From NCBI RefSeq assembly GCF_046602855.1, contig NZ_JBKINJ010000002.1, positions 558,001 to 622,000 of the forward strand: a DNA stretch of 64,000 nucleotides, given 5' to 3'. This DNA is from Gracilimonas sp046602855. GTDB lineage: Bacteria; Bacteroidota; Rhodothermia; Balneolales; Balneolaceae. Position numbers and translations under genes: made by a program. Position 1 is the stretch's first letter. Every line of letters starts with the position of its first letter. Below the pieces are notes generated by a model. The model was not told the DNA's origin. It was given only the letters and a program-made list of their open reading frames with translations, and did no database searches. This document shows positions 17,238 through 26,578 of the stretch, piece after piece.

Positions 17238-18488
17238 TTACATGAAAAATCGCCAGTAGAAAAATATAAGGGCAAAAGTGGTTAGAAAGACCAAGCCGAT
17301 CCAGCTGAGATAGATCAACCATTTTTTAGGTTGGAACCCTTCATCCACCTGATCGGAAGTAATGAGCTTGTAATTAATATAGGCCAGGGCCGGTGCCGTT
17401 AAAAATGAAAGGGAGGTGGCAAGATCAATGATGTATGTAAACTGACTGCCGGTTATGTAGAGCAATCCAATAGAGATTAATGAAATGAGAATCATAAGGT
17501 TCTTGTAAGAAAATAGTTTTGAAATTTTCACTGAATTTGGATCCAGCACTCTGATGATCTCCCGGCTGACTCTGGGATAGGAATCCGTAACGGTGAGTGT
17601 GGTACTGAACATGGTGGTAAAGGCACAGATGACAATGATCCAGTGCGCCCATTCACCAAGAGTTTGAGTATAAAGATCGATAAGCTGTCCGGCAAAAGCG
17701 GTTCCGGCAGATGAAAAGCTAACGCCTGCTCCAAACATGACCATGGCCCCGAGTCCCAGGAATATTAGCGCAAGTATCGCTGAACCGATATATCCGATGT
17801 TGAAATCCAGCAAGCTTTCATTGAGAGTTGACCGGTGGTTGGTCTGTTTACTGCGCTCAAGGGTCCACAGTGAATGCCAGGCTGCGGCATCGATGGGGAT
17901 TGGCATCCAGCCCATTAAAGCGATCAGGAAAGTGATGCCCGCTACATTCCAGATAGAGGGGGCTTCAGTCAGGGATGGAGTGTGACCGTCAAAAAGAGCC
18001 ACACCAAAAGCAGCAAGGGTAGATAGACTCAATACAACCATCACCACTTTAATGATAGAGTCTAAAGCGGAATATTGTCCCCGGATCAAAATAGTGACAC
18101 AGATTGCCAGAATGATCACACACCAAGCAAGCAGTGGCAGATTGAAACCGGTTAGTTCAATGGCCAAACTAGCTGTTACAATAGTTACTGCCGCCTGTAT
18201 GGCAAACATGGTTCCAAGCGTAAAAATGATATAGATCCATAATGCCCATTTGCCCATTTTTTGGTACCCTTCAATAAGGCTTTTTTCCGTAGCAACTGCA
18301 AAGCGTGGACCAAACTCTAGAAAAGGATATTTCATTAAGCTGGCCAGGATCACCGCCCACACAAGTGTGAACCCATAATCAGCTCCGGCGCGCGTGGACT
18401 GAACCAGGTGAGAGACGCCAACTGCCGCTGCCGCAAGAATAAGGCCGGGGCCAAATGCGTATTTAAAGGTAGAGTTTATCTTGATCAA
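17238..18488 (-). CDS. NRAMP-superfamily metal transporter, atypical motifs
   Basis: The 416-aa protein has about eleven membrane helices. It starts with the NRAMP-like FGPGLILAAAAVGVSHLVQS and has GWMPIPIDAAAWHSLW (about 193-208) in the position of helix 6. Canonical Mn/Fe transporters carry DPGN in helix 1 and a Met-containing MPH motif in helix 6. Here helix 1 reads GVSHLVQS and helix 6 has MPI. The metal site is therefore altered, and the substrate may be another divalent ion or organic ligand. It is divergent from the M14 peptidase gene with 145 bp between starts. Confidence 0.8.
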   Translation of the reverse strand: MIKINSTFKYAFGPGLILAAAAVGVSHLVQSTRAGADYGFTLVWAVILASLMKYPFLEFGPRFAVATEKSLIEGYQKMGKWALWIYIIFTLGTMFAIQAAVTIVTASLAIELTGFNLPLLAWCVIILAICVTILIRGQYSALDSIIKVVMVVLSLSTLAAFGVALFDGHTPSLTEAPSIWNVAGITFLIALMGWMPIPIDAAAWHSLWTLERSKQTNHRSTLNESLLDFNIGYIGSAILALIFLGLGAMVMFGAGVSFSSAGTAFAGQLIDLYTQTLGEWAHWIIVICAFTTMFSTTLTVTDSYPRVSREIIRVLDPNSVKISKLFSYKNLMILISLISIGLLYITGSQFTYIIDLATSLSFLTAPALAYINYKLITSDQVDEGFQPKKWLIYLSWIGLVFLTTFALIFFYWRFFM

Positions 18489-18633
18489 TGGTAGAATTAT
18501 TAAGTATTCAAGGTTTGTGATGATACATAAACCATAGTAGTCTCACTAAATCATTTTAAAAACATTTTTCATTTTGAAGTAGTACCATACTATTCGTAAT
18601 TAAAGATATAAACACTAATTAAATTAAAAGCCC

Positions 18634-21216
18634 ATGAAAGCTATCTTTACAGCTGTTTTTTCGTTGCTATTTGGGGTGATGGTTCACGCTCAGGTATTGA
18701 ATCCTGAGCCCGTCACGCTCGACTATTATTTACCCGATGATGTTACATATGACCAAAGTATTCCAAAGCCTGCCGAAATATTAGATGCTGAGCTGGGAGA
18801 GTGGCACGTTCGTCATGATCAGCTCGTGAATTACATGTATGCAGTGGCGGAAGCTTCTGACCGTGTAAAGATCACAGAGTATGCAAGGACCTACGAAAAT
18901 CGTCCGCTCCTAATGCTTACCATCACTTCGCCGCAAAATCATCAAAATATTGATCAGATCAAGGAAGACCATCTGAAACTGACCGATGCTTCCGTGTCTG
19001 ATGATCTGGATCTCTCTCAGATGCCGGCCGTAGTGACCATGAGTTATAGCGTTCATGGTAACGAGCCAAGTGGCTCCAATTCCTCTTTGGCGGTTGTTTA
19101 TTACCTGGCCGCTGCACAGGGATCTAAGATCAATAACATGCTGGATAATACTATCATCAATGTAGATCCAAGTATTAATCCTGATGGTTTAGATCGTTTT
19201 GCTCACTGGGCGAACACTAACAAGAGCAAGAATGTGCTGGTAACCGATCCGCAAAGCCGTGAGTTTGATGAAACCTGGCCGGGGGGGCGTACTAATCACT
19301 ATTGGTTTGATCTGAATAGAGATTGGATGCCTATGATCCATCCGGAATCACAGGGTAGAGTTGCTAAATTTCATGAGTGGGTGCCACAGATCCTGACCGA
19401 CCATCACGAAATGGGAACCAACTCCACCTTTTTCTTTCAGCCCGGCATACCTTCCCGAACGCATCCTTTGACACCACAGCGTAATCAAGCACTGACAGGA
19501 GCTATTGCTGAATATCATGCTGAAGCTCTCGATGATATCCAATCTTTATATTACTCTGAAGAAAGCTTTGATGATTTCTATTACGGAAAAGGATCAACCT
19601 ACCCTGATGTAAACGGCTCGATCGGCATTCTGTTTGAGCAGGGTAGTTCACGCGGTCATGCACAGGAAAGCATTCACGGAATTCTGGAGTTTCCATTCAC
19701 TATCCGAAATCAATTTGTGACCTCACTTTCCACCCTTGAAGCTGCTCAGGGATTAAGAGAAGAATTGCTTGCAAATACGAGAGAATTCTATCAGGAGTCG
19801 GCTGAGGAAGCAGAAAATGCACCAATCAAGGCCTATATATTTGGAGAGGAAGCAGACCAGGCACGCAGTATGCACCTGGCAGAGATGCTGGAAAGAAATC
19901 AGATCGATGTGTATGAATTGAGTCGCGATTATGGAGATTTTAAAGCAGGAGAGGCTTACATAGCGCCAACAAATCAAAAACAATACAAGTTGATGACGGC
20001 GATGTTCGAACGCCGGATCGAGTTCACTGATAGCCTGTTTTATGACGTCTCTACATGGACCATGCCATATGCTTTCAATCTGCCATTTGCTGAATTGGAT
20101 CGTGATTACGATTCTAATATGCTTGGTACAGATTTTACTTTAGAGGATGTTGAACTGAAAGGAGAGTTGATCGGCAATAAAGCTGAGTATGCTTATGCTT
20201 TTGAGTGGGATGAATACTACGCCCCAAGAGCTGTTTACAGATTACTGGCAAACGGTGCCCGGGTTAAGGTAGCTTCAAGACCATTTCAGTCAGTGATCAC
20301 CAACGGAGCAAAACAATTTGATTATGGAACCATCATGGTTTCCATGGGTATCCAGAATGATCCTGACAAGGTACATGATATCATCAATACCATCGTAGAA
20401 GAGGATGGAATAACAGTATATCAATTGCCGACAGGTTTGACCCCATCAGGTATTGATTTGGGTAGCCGAAACTTTGAGATGCTACAGGAGCCAAAGGTAG
20501 CAATGATTGGAGGCGAGGGAACCAGTTCCAGTGAAGTGGGCGAAGCCTGGCATCTGCTTGACCAGCGGTATCACATGCCAATGACTATCCTTAAGAACGA
20601 GAATCTGAATCGTATGGATCTGAGTCGTTATAATGTGATCATTGCAAGTTCCTACAGTATTTCTGATGGTGCGGCTGAGAATTTGAAAACATGGGTTCGT
20701 CAGGGTGGCACTTTACTCGTGTTCAAAAATGCGATTCGCTGGGCTAAATCGCATGGACTGGCTAACGTTGAATACGTTGACCGTGGTGAGGATGAAGATT
20801 CAACGGTGACAGTACGTCCATATATCAAATCCGGTCAAGACCGGGGAGCTGATGTAATAGGTGGCAGTATCTTTAATGCAAAACTTGATCTGACACACCC
20901 ATTGGGTTATGGATTCAATAGTGAAGACCTGACTGTCTTTAAAAATAATACCCTATTTATTCAGAAAGGAGAAAACCCTTATTCCACACCATTGTACTAT
21001 GCTGAAGAAGATCCGCTTGCAAGTGGATACAGTAACGATGAAAATCTGGATCTGATCAAAGGTTCCGGTGCGGTTGTGGTAAGTGGATTTGGCCGTGGTA
21101 ACGTCATTGCCATGACAGACAATCCAAACTTCCGTGCATTCTGGTATGGAACCAACAAGTTGTTTGCCAACGCTATTTTCTTTGGAAACAATATTAGCGG
21201 AAGTACTACGAACTGA
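18634..21216 (+). CDS. Exported M14 family zinc carboxypeptidase with C-terminal extension
   Basis: The 860-aa protein has a signal peptide (cleavage after HA, Q20). An M14 domain lies at about 60-375: SVHGNEPSGSN gives H141 and E144, TDHHEMG gives the third ligand (H257 or H258), and ILFEQGSSRG gives the catalytic Glu (E335). Residues 400-860 form a long extension. Its segment YNVIIASSYSISDGAAENLKTW then VRQGGTLLVF looks like a glutamine-amidotransferase-like (GATase1/DJ-1) fold without obvious catalytic Cys. The enzyme probably trims peptides in the periplasm or outside the cell. A terminator follows at once. Confidence 0.88.
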   Translation: MKAIFTAVFSLLFGVMVHAQVLNPEPVTLDYYLPDDVTYDQSIPKPAEILDAELGEWHVRHDQLVNYMYAVAEASDRVKITEYARTYENRPLLMLTITSPQNHQNIDQIKEDHLKLTDASVSDDLDLSQMPAVVTMSYSVHGNEPSGSNSSLAVVYYLAAAQGSKINNMLDNTIINVDPSINPDGLDRFAHWANTNKSKNVLVTDPQSREFDETWPGGRTNHYWFDLNRDWMPMIHPESQGRVAKFHEWVPQILTDHHEMGTNSTFFFQPGIPSRTHPLTPQRNQALTGAIAEYHAEALDDIQSLYYSEESFDDFYYGKGSTYPDVNGSIGILFEQGSSRGHAQESIHGILEFPFTIRNQFVTSLSTLEAAQGLREELLANTREFYQESAEEAENAPIKAYIFGEEADQARSMHLAEMLERNQIDVYELSRDYGDFKAGEAYIAPTNQKQYKLMTAMFERRIEFTDSLFYDVSTWTMPYAFNLPFAELDRDYDSNMLGTDFTLEDVELKGELIGNKAEYAYAFEWDEYYAPRAVYRLLANGARVKVASRPFQSVITNGAKQFDYGTIMVSMGIQNDPDKVHDIINTIVEEDGITVYQLPTGLTPSGIDLGSRNFEMLQEPKVAMIGGEGTSSSEVGEAWHLLDQRYHMPMTILKNENLNRMDLSRYNVIIASSYSISDGAAENLKTWVRQGGTLLVFKNAIRWAKSHGLANVEYVDRGEDEDSTVTVRPYIKSGQDRGADVIGGSIFNAKLDLTHPLGYGFNSEDLTVFKNNTLFIQKGENPYSTPLYYAEEDPLASGYSNDENLDLIKGSGAVVVSGFGRGNVIAMTDNPNFRAFWYGTNKLFANAIFFGNNISGSTTN

Positions 21217-21242
21217 TATTTTTAATGAATAGGATAGATAGA

Positions 21243-21278
21243 AAGCCCCGGTGTTTATATTTACATCGGGGCTTTTTT
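21243..21278 (+). terminator. Terminator after the M14 peptidase gene
   Basis: The arms AAGCCCCGGTG (21243-21253) and CATCGGGGCTT (21264-21274) pair over 11 bp with one G-U. A run of six T residues (21273-21278) follows. Confidence 0.88.
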
Positions 21279-21340
21279 ATGTTTGTAAGGATTAATGGCT
21301 CAGCTAGCCGGTGTACATAATATGCAGAGTCGAAGACTCT

Positions 21341-21754
21341 TTAAGCCTGCCTATCACGATAATTAACCGATCTCAAATTACTTTTATCATCTTTCAAATT
21401 GGTCTCAGCGCCTGGAATCATATCTGTGTTATGGGTAGATTCGCAAAGCCATTTGTCGTCTTCTTTTTTGACTACAAAGCTGAAAAAATTATGTCTGAGA
21501 GACGGAGCCTCGTTTTCTTTTATAGGGGTTTGATCCTTTAGCCTCATGCGGGTATGAACAACAGCAATTTCATCAGATAGAAATTTTACAGAGGTTTTCA
21601 GAAACTTGAGATCTGAATTTTCAAATATATTCTCAAACCCATAAGCATGTGCTTTCCTGATGTCATCTTTGGTATGTCACCATAGTCCGACAACGTTTAC
21701 AAATTCCGCATACTGTGTAAACAGGGACGCCAGGAACTCAGCATCTTTTTGCAT
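21341..21754 (-). pseudogene. SnoaL-like / DUF4440 (SgcJ-EcaC type) gene with internal stop
   Basis: Reading from the ATG at 21754, the frame gives MQKDAEFLASLFTQYAEFVN, then VVGLW, a TGA at 21679-21677, and continues in frame HTKDDIRKAHAYGFENIF. It continues to WLCESTHNTDMIPGAE and stops at 21341. The last motif and VNVVGLW are hallmarks of the DUF4440/SgcJ family, where a second Trp or polar residue normally follows at the TGA position. The usual N-terminal helix (about 30 residues) is also missing, because a TAA lies two codons upstream of the ATG. The gene is therefore truncated and nonsense-mutated, unless the stop is read through. Confidence 0.75.
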
Positions 21755-21766
21755 CCGGCTTTAACA

Positions 21767-21796
21767 AAAAGAGCCGGAATTTCTGCCGGCTCTTTT
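21767..21796. terminator. Bidirectional terminator between amidohydrolase and pseudogene
   Basis: The perfect 11-bp arms AAAAGAGCCGG (21767-21777) and CCGGCTCTTTT (21786-21796) are flanked by A and T runs. It lies 37 bp past the stop of the minus-strand amidohydrolase gene, so its main use is on the minus strand. Confidence 0.88.
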
Positions 21797-21833
21797 AGTT
21801 GCTTTAAATGATGTATTCATATATGTTTACAGG

Positions 21834-23024
21834 TCATTTTACTTTTTCGCCGTTGATGATCACACCTGTTATGTTAGTAACGTATTCAAGCGGATCGCCG
21901 TTGAACATTACCACGTCCGCATCCTTTCCTTTTTCCAAAGAACCAACGCGTTCATCGATTCCCAAAAGTTTAGCAGCATCAATGGTTAATATATTAAGAG
22001 CGTTTTCTTTTCCCAATCCGTTGGCTGCTGCTACTCCAGCTTCATAGTGAACGACCCGGGTTTTGGGTACATATCCTTCATATCCACTTTGGAAGGCGAA
22101 CGGGATACCGGCATCGTGAAGCTTGGAGGCTGTTTCCATGGATGCATTCTTGGCATCACCACCGGGTCGGATCATAGATGGGTGAATGATGACAGAATAA
22201 CCGCCGGCCTTGATCTCGTCCATGACCATATAGGCTTCAGCTACTCCATCCAGTATCATCGGAAAGCCAAATTCTTCCTGTAGGCGAATGGCCGACATGA
22301 TATCATTGGCTTTATGAACTGTGACGAGGGCTGTTTTCTTACCTTCAAGTAAGTCGGCTAAAGCTTCCATACCCAAATCTTTACTGTGTTCTTCCTCACC
22401 ACTTCTCTTCTCGAGATAAGCCTGAGCTTTGACAAGCTCCTGTCTCAACATGGCAATTCCTTTGGCTCGTGTTCCGGGCTTACTAAAAGCACGGCTCAGA
22501 TTATTACCCAAAGTAAATGCAAGCATTTTTGATGGCTCAATCAAGTTATCGTTAACCGTTTCGCCGGTGGTTTTGACGATCATGGTTTGGCCACTGATTA
22601 GAGCTCCGGGTCCATGTCCTGTGTGAACGGTTGTTACTCCATGATCACGCAAAAATCCAACCAAAGCTTCCTGAGCATTATAGGCATCAATGGCTCGTAA
22701 TTCAGGTTGAATCGGATTGGATGTTTCAAGCTGATCCTGATCATCGTCTACATTTAAGTGGCCGGCAAGGCCAACCACTGAGTGAGCATCGATGAAGCCC
22801 GGAGTGACAACTTTGGCTTCATATACTTCGTAGTTTGAAGGAATATTGATGCCAGAACCTACGCGTTCAATTTTCCCATCTTTGATTAGAACCACGCCAT
22901 TTAAAATAGGCTGGCCAGCCATGGTATAAACGGTTTCACCTTTAACAGCGATCTGTGCCTCGGTGTTGAAGCTGAATGTAAGTAAAAGTGCCGGCAGCAA
23001 TATTAATTGTTTAAATAATCTCAT
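21834..23024 (-). CDS. Exported amidohydrolase-like protein lacking the HxH metal motif
   Basis: The 396-aa protein has a signal peptide (about 1-24) and an imidazolonepropionase-like amidohydrolase fold: VVTPGFIDAHSVVG, HGVTTVHTGHGPGALISGQT, EKGKDADVVMFNGDPLEY. Strand 1 of the barrel normally has HxH, but here it reads H81-S-V83, so one metal ligand is missing. It may be a one-metal or non-catalytic partner of the upstream paralogue. Its ATG overlaps that gene's stop by four bases, which indicates a coupled pair. Confidence 0.8.
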   Translation of the reverse strand: MRLFKQLILLPALLLTFSFNTEAQIAVKGETVYTMAGQPILNGVVLIKDGKIERVGSGINIPSNYEVYEAKVVTPGFIDAHSVVGLAGHLNVDDDQDQLETSNPIQPELRAIDAYNAQEALVGFLRDHGVTTVHTGHGPGALISGQTMIVKTTGETVNDNLIEPSKMLAFTLGNNLSRAFSKPGTRAKGIAMLRQELVKAQAYLEKRSGEEEHSKDLGMEALADLLEGKKTALVTVHKANDIMSAIRLQEEFGFPMILDGVAEAYMVMDEIKAGGYSVIIHPSMIRPGGDAKNASMETASKLHDAGIPFAFQSGYEGYVPKTRVVHYEAGVAAANGLGKENALNILTIDAAKLLGIDERVGSLEKGKDADVVMFNGDPLEYVTNITGVIINGEKVK

Positions 23025-24340
23025 TTCAAACCTCCTTCTCCGTGATGTGTATGAATAGTACCGGGATAGATCTGATATCCACCGGTGGCATATTTTTTAT
23101 CCTCTTCGTTGCTGCGGTCCCAGACTTTTTGTCCCTCGATCCAGGTTTCCTGTATGTGTGTGTAAACACTAAAGGGATCTCCATCAAGAATGATAAAATC
23201 AGCATCTTTTCCATTTTCAAGAGTACCTACTCTCTCATCTATGTCCATCATAATAGCATTTGCTACAGTGACAGCCTTTAAAGCTTCATCACGGCTCATG
23301 CCTTCACGGATACCGAGGGCAGCATGGCGTAAAAACATTCTGGAGTCAGTAACGCCGTCATCGGTATGAAAACCAACAAGAGCTCCGGCTTCTTCCAGAT
23401 GCTTACCATTGGAGTTTCTGATCTCAGCTGCCTCTACTTTACCGCCAAATGAATCCAGAGTGATGATGGAGGCACCGATGACGTGATCAGCATCAGCAAT
23501 CTCATCAGCCACTTTCCATGCTTCACTTACGTGTTGCAATACAAGTCTGTAGCCGAATTCTTCAGCTAGTCTCATAGCCGTTAGAATATCCTGATGCTTA
23601 TGCGTATGATTGTGTACAATTCTTTTGCCTTCAAGAACTTCAACCAGGGTTTCCATTCCAATGTCGCGCGCGGGCATTTTACTTTCGTCTCCGTCAGCGG
23701 CCTCGATCTTGGCTTTGTATTCCTGAGCCTTTACATATAACTCACGAACCATAGCGGCAGCTTTACTTCTAGTGCCGGCTGAAGGTGGGTTACCTCTGGG
23801 ATTGGTTCCGTTGGCCATTTTAAGTCCGCCATAAATGGTTTTTTCTTCATCCGTGTATAACAGCATGTCTTCGATGACATTAGCTTTGCGCAACTTCAGA
23901 TATACGGTTTGCCCACTCATTAAGTGCCCTGAACCCGGCATTACGTTCACAGAGGTTATACCTCCTGCTAAGGCTCGTTTAAAAGAAGGACTTCTTGGGT
24001 CAATAGAATCCAGAATGCGTACATCAGGGTGTAGCGTGGCTGAACGGTCGCCGCCGTCGCCATCACCAACGTGTGAATGTGTATCAACGAGTCCCGGCAT
24101 GATTACATGTCCGGAAACATCATGAACATCGGCATCTGTTGGAATTCGGGTATTGGGACCACCAACTGCGGTGATCTTACCGTCCTCAACAACAAGAACG
24201 CCATTATTGATAGGCTCGCCTGAAATAGGTATGATCTGAGCGCCCTTAAAAACTTGTGGAGTGGATTGTGAAAATCCTTCTGCTCCAAAGAAAAGCACAC
24301 AAACCAATGCGAGCAATAAGCTTCGTATCGGTTTTTTCAT
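23021..24340 (-). CDS. Exported amidohydrolase (imidazolonepropionase-like)
   Basis: The 439-aa protein has a signal peptide ending near SQS (residue 26). The barrel carries the binuclear metal motif MPGLVDTHSHVG (H88, H90). Further features are GGITSVNVMPGSGHLMSGQT, VHNHTHKH, GFHTDDGVTDS (the Asp at the end of strand 8) and LENGKDADFIILDGDP. Such enzymes hydrolyse cyclic amides or small peptides such as prolidase-type dipeptides; the substrate is not predictable here. It is the first gene of a two-gene unit with the 396-aa paralogue and is divergent from the AsmA-like gene. Confidence 0.85.
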   Translation of the reverse strand: MKKPIRSLLLALVCVLFFGAEGFSQSTPQVFKGAQIIPISGEPINNGVLVVEDGKITAVGGPNTRIPTDADVHDVSGHVIMPGLVDTHSHVGDGDGGDRSATLHPDVRILDSIDPRSPSFKRALAGGITSVNVMPGSGHLMSGQTVYLKLRKANVIEDMLLYTDEEKTIYGGLKMANGTNPRGNPPSAGTRSKAAAMVRELYVKAQEYKAKIEAADGDESKMPARDIGMETLVEVLEGKRIVHNHTHKHQDILTAMRLAEEFGYRLVLQHVSEAWKVADEIADADHVIGASIITLDSFGGKVEAAEIRNSNGKHLEEAGALVGFHTDDGVTDSRMFLRHAALGIREGMSRDEALKAVTVANAIMMDIDERVGTLENGKDADFIILDGDPFSVYTHIQETWIEGQKVWDRSNEEDKKYATGGYQIYPGTIHTHHGEGGLK

Positions 24341-24483
24341 AAGAATATGATTAGTTAAAATTTAGATGTGCCCAATTTATAAAAAAACAGGTGTCATAAA
24401 AGAGTTGCTTCGTAAAAAGTGGAAAATGGAACAATCTTTAGTAGTTTATATAAATATTGTTACAAATCAGATAGACTAAAATC

Positions 24484-25155
24484 ATGAAAAATAAAGGATT
24501 AAAAATATTAGCAGGAATTTTAGTGATTATTATAGCCGCGGTACTGGTAATCACGTGGTCACTAGATGGTATGATCAAATCCGGAATTGAAGAGAATGGC
24601 TCGGAATTATTACAAACCAGTGTTACGGTTGATAATGTAAGTGTTTCAATATTTGGCGGTAGCGGAACGATCAATGGATTCACTGTTCAAAATCCCGAAG
24701 ATTTTAGTGAAGAACCGGCGTTTTATATTCAGGAAGCTTCCATGAAAGTTGATATTTTATCACTCTTCTCCGATCAGATCGTAGTGAATGAAATTATTGT
24801 AAAAAACCCAGACCTTTTTTTCGAGCAAATTGGTATGGGTGTAAATCTCAAAAAGCTAAATGATAACATGGATTTGGCTTCTGGTGAACCATCTGAAACC
24901 TCTTTAGTTATTGATTATTTGCTGATCGAGGATGCAGAGGTAACGGTGAGCAGTAGCTTGGAAAGAGATCGGACTACCGAGGTTACTCTTGCAGAGTTTA
25001 CACTGAATGATATTGGGCGCAATGGAAATAATACCGTCAAACAAAGTGTACGGCAAATCTTAAAGCCTTTATTTCAACAGGCCATGGAAGAAGCACTGAA
25101 AAGCGGCGTAACCGAACAGCTGGAAAATAAAGTTAAGGATCTGTTTGACAATTGA
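24484..25155 (+). CDS. AsmA-like single-pass membrane protein
   Basis: The 223-aa protein has an N-terminal membrane anchor (about 7-26). An AsmA/DUF748-like periplasmic region follows: VTVDNVSVSIFGGSGTINGF, AFYIQEASMKVDILSLFSDQ, VVNEIIVKNPDLFFEQ. Large AsmA proteins act as lipid-transfer bridges between membranes. This one is far too short for a bridge and keeps only the N-terminal anchoring module. The C-terminal 40 residues look amphipathic-helical. The assignment rests on pattern, not on a search. It converges with the next amidohydrolase gene, 35 bp between stops. Confidence 0.6.
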   Translation: MKNKGLKILAGILVIIIAAVLVITWSLDGMIKSGIEENGSELLQTSVTVDNVSVSIFGGSGTINGFTVQNPEDFSEEPAFYIQEASMKVDILSLFSDQIVVNEIIVKNPDLFFEQIGMGVNLKKLNDNMDLASGEPSETSLVIDYLLIEDAEVTVSSSLERDRTTEVTLAEFTLNDIGRNGNNTVKQSVRQILKPLFQQAMEEALKSGVTEQLENKVKDLFDN

Positions 25156-25190
25156 TTTCAAAAGAATAGTGTTCTACGAGAGATGATCCA

Positions 25191-26525
25191 TTATTTGGCG
25201 TAAAGAGTTTCAATTTTTGCCAACCTTTCATCAATCATTTCTCTAGAGTACCATTTACCCTGCACCATCACACCGAAGTGATCCTGAATGACTGACAGAT
25301 CTTCTAAGGGATTGCTATTTAATAAAATGAGGTCGGCTCGTTGTCCTTCAGCAATAGTTCCAAAATCGTCCCAGTCTGCAAAATATTCTCCCACGTTTTT
25401 GGTTCCGCTTTGCAGTATCTCGAAATTGGTCATGCCGGCCGACTGCATATGAGGAAGTTCTCTGTGAATCGAAATACCGGGTACGCTAAATAATTGCGGA
25501 GCATCGGTTCCCATCAGGATATTAACGCCGGCATTATTCATTTCAGAAAGGATCTTTGTACGAAATTCAGCCTGTTCGGTTGGATTTCCAATGGTATATC
25601 CTGTCTGAGGATCGTTAGCAAAATTGAAATAGTTCTGCCGTACAGCAGGGGGTATATACTTAAGCTCATTGTATTCTTTCATAGCTTCAAAGTCTGCGGC
25701 TCCTATAATGGTTTCCCACAAGGCCATTGTTGGGACGATACAAACGTTGTTTTCTTTGGTTAGCCTGATGACCTCAGCCAACCTTTCTTCTTTCTCATCC
25801 CCTACAAATTGGCTCAAATAACTCACATACCCGTCAACGTGGTCGATGGTGATCTGTCCGGATTCGATGGCATGTATCACGCCAACATCTTCCGCAACGT
25901 GCCCCCCAAAGGTAATGCCCACTTCATTGGCCGCCTCAACCATAGCATCATATTCTTCAAGGGATAGTCCGGGGTGGATCTTCAGCAGATCCCAACCCTC
26001 CTCATGTTGTCTTAGGACTCGCTCTCTTGCTTCTTCAGGCGAGGAAATGGTGTTGCCGTTAAAACTTGGTCCGGCGAGATATAAATTTGGTCCAATATAA
26101 GCACCCGAATTCACGCTGTCCTTCAGGGAGAGCTGATCTTCATACCCCAGCATTCCCCGAACGGTTGTGATACCGGCCGAAACGTACAAAAACAGGGTGT
26201 TTTTCACATATTCTTCATTGAAATAATCAGGCGCGTTCGGACCGGGATTACTTGGCGGAACATGGCCGTGCATTTCAGCTAATCCGGGCATTAGATACTT
26301 ATCGGTTCCGTCAATGATTGTGGCATCAGATGAAACTCTAACTTCCATTGAAGGACCAATCTCAACGATGCGATCTCTTTCAATAATAACGGTTTGATCT
26401 TCCATGACAACATCACTGTCCATGGGAAGAACAGAGACATTAGTAAATGCAGTTTGTGGTTGATATGAGGTGCAAGACATTATGAAACAGGAACTCAATA
26501 ACAGACATAAAGCAAGGTTTTTCAT
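25191..26525 (-). CDS. Amidohydrolase family lipoprotein
   Basis: The 444-aa protein starts with a lipoprotein signal (FIMSC, Cys18). The amidohydrolase barrel has MPGLAEMHGHVP (H86, H88), GITTVRGMLGYEDQ, GGHVAEDVG, TIDHVDGYV, ILMGTDAPQLF (strand-8 Asp) and AEGQRADLILLNSNPLEDL. It is therefore a membrane-tethered periplasmic metallohydrolase of unknown substrate. It is one of four exported members of the superfamily in the window and the only lipoprotein among them. Confidence 0.87.
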   Translation of the reverse strand: MKNLALCLLLSSCFIMSCTSYQPQTAFTNVSVLPMDSDVVMEDQTVIIERDRIVEIGPSMEVRVSSDATIIDGTDKYLMPGLAEMHGHVPPSNPGPNAPDYFNEEYVKNTLFLYVSAGITTVRGMLGYEDQLSLKDSVNSGAYIGPNLYLAGPSFNGNTISSPEEARERVLRQHEEGWDLLKIHPGLSLEEYDAMVEAANEVGITFGGHVAEDVGVIHAIESGQITIDHVDGYVSYLSQFVGDEKEERLAEVIRLTKENNVCIVPTMALWETIIGAADFEAMKEYNELKYIPPAVRQNYFNFANDPQTGYTIGNPTEQAEFRTKILSEMNNAGVNILMGTDAPQLFSVPGISIHRELPHMQSAGMTNFEILQSGTKNVGEYFADWDDFGTIAEGQRADLILLNSNPLEDLSVIQDHFGVMVQGKWYSREMIDERLAKIETLYAK

Positions 26526-26578
26526 TGTAGGATCAATTAAGATTGTTTGTAGGTAAGAATATGAAATTTTAGGTCAAT

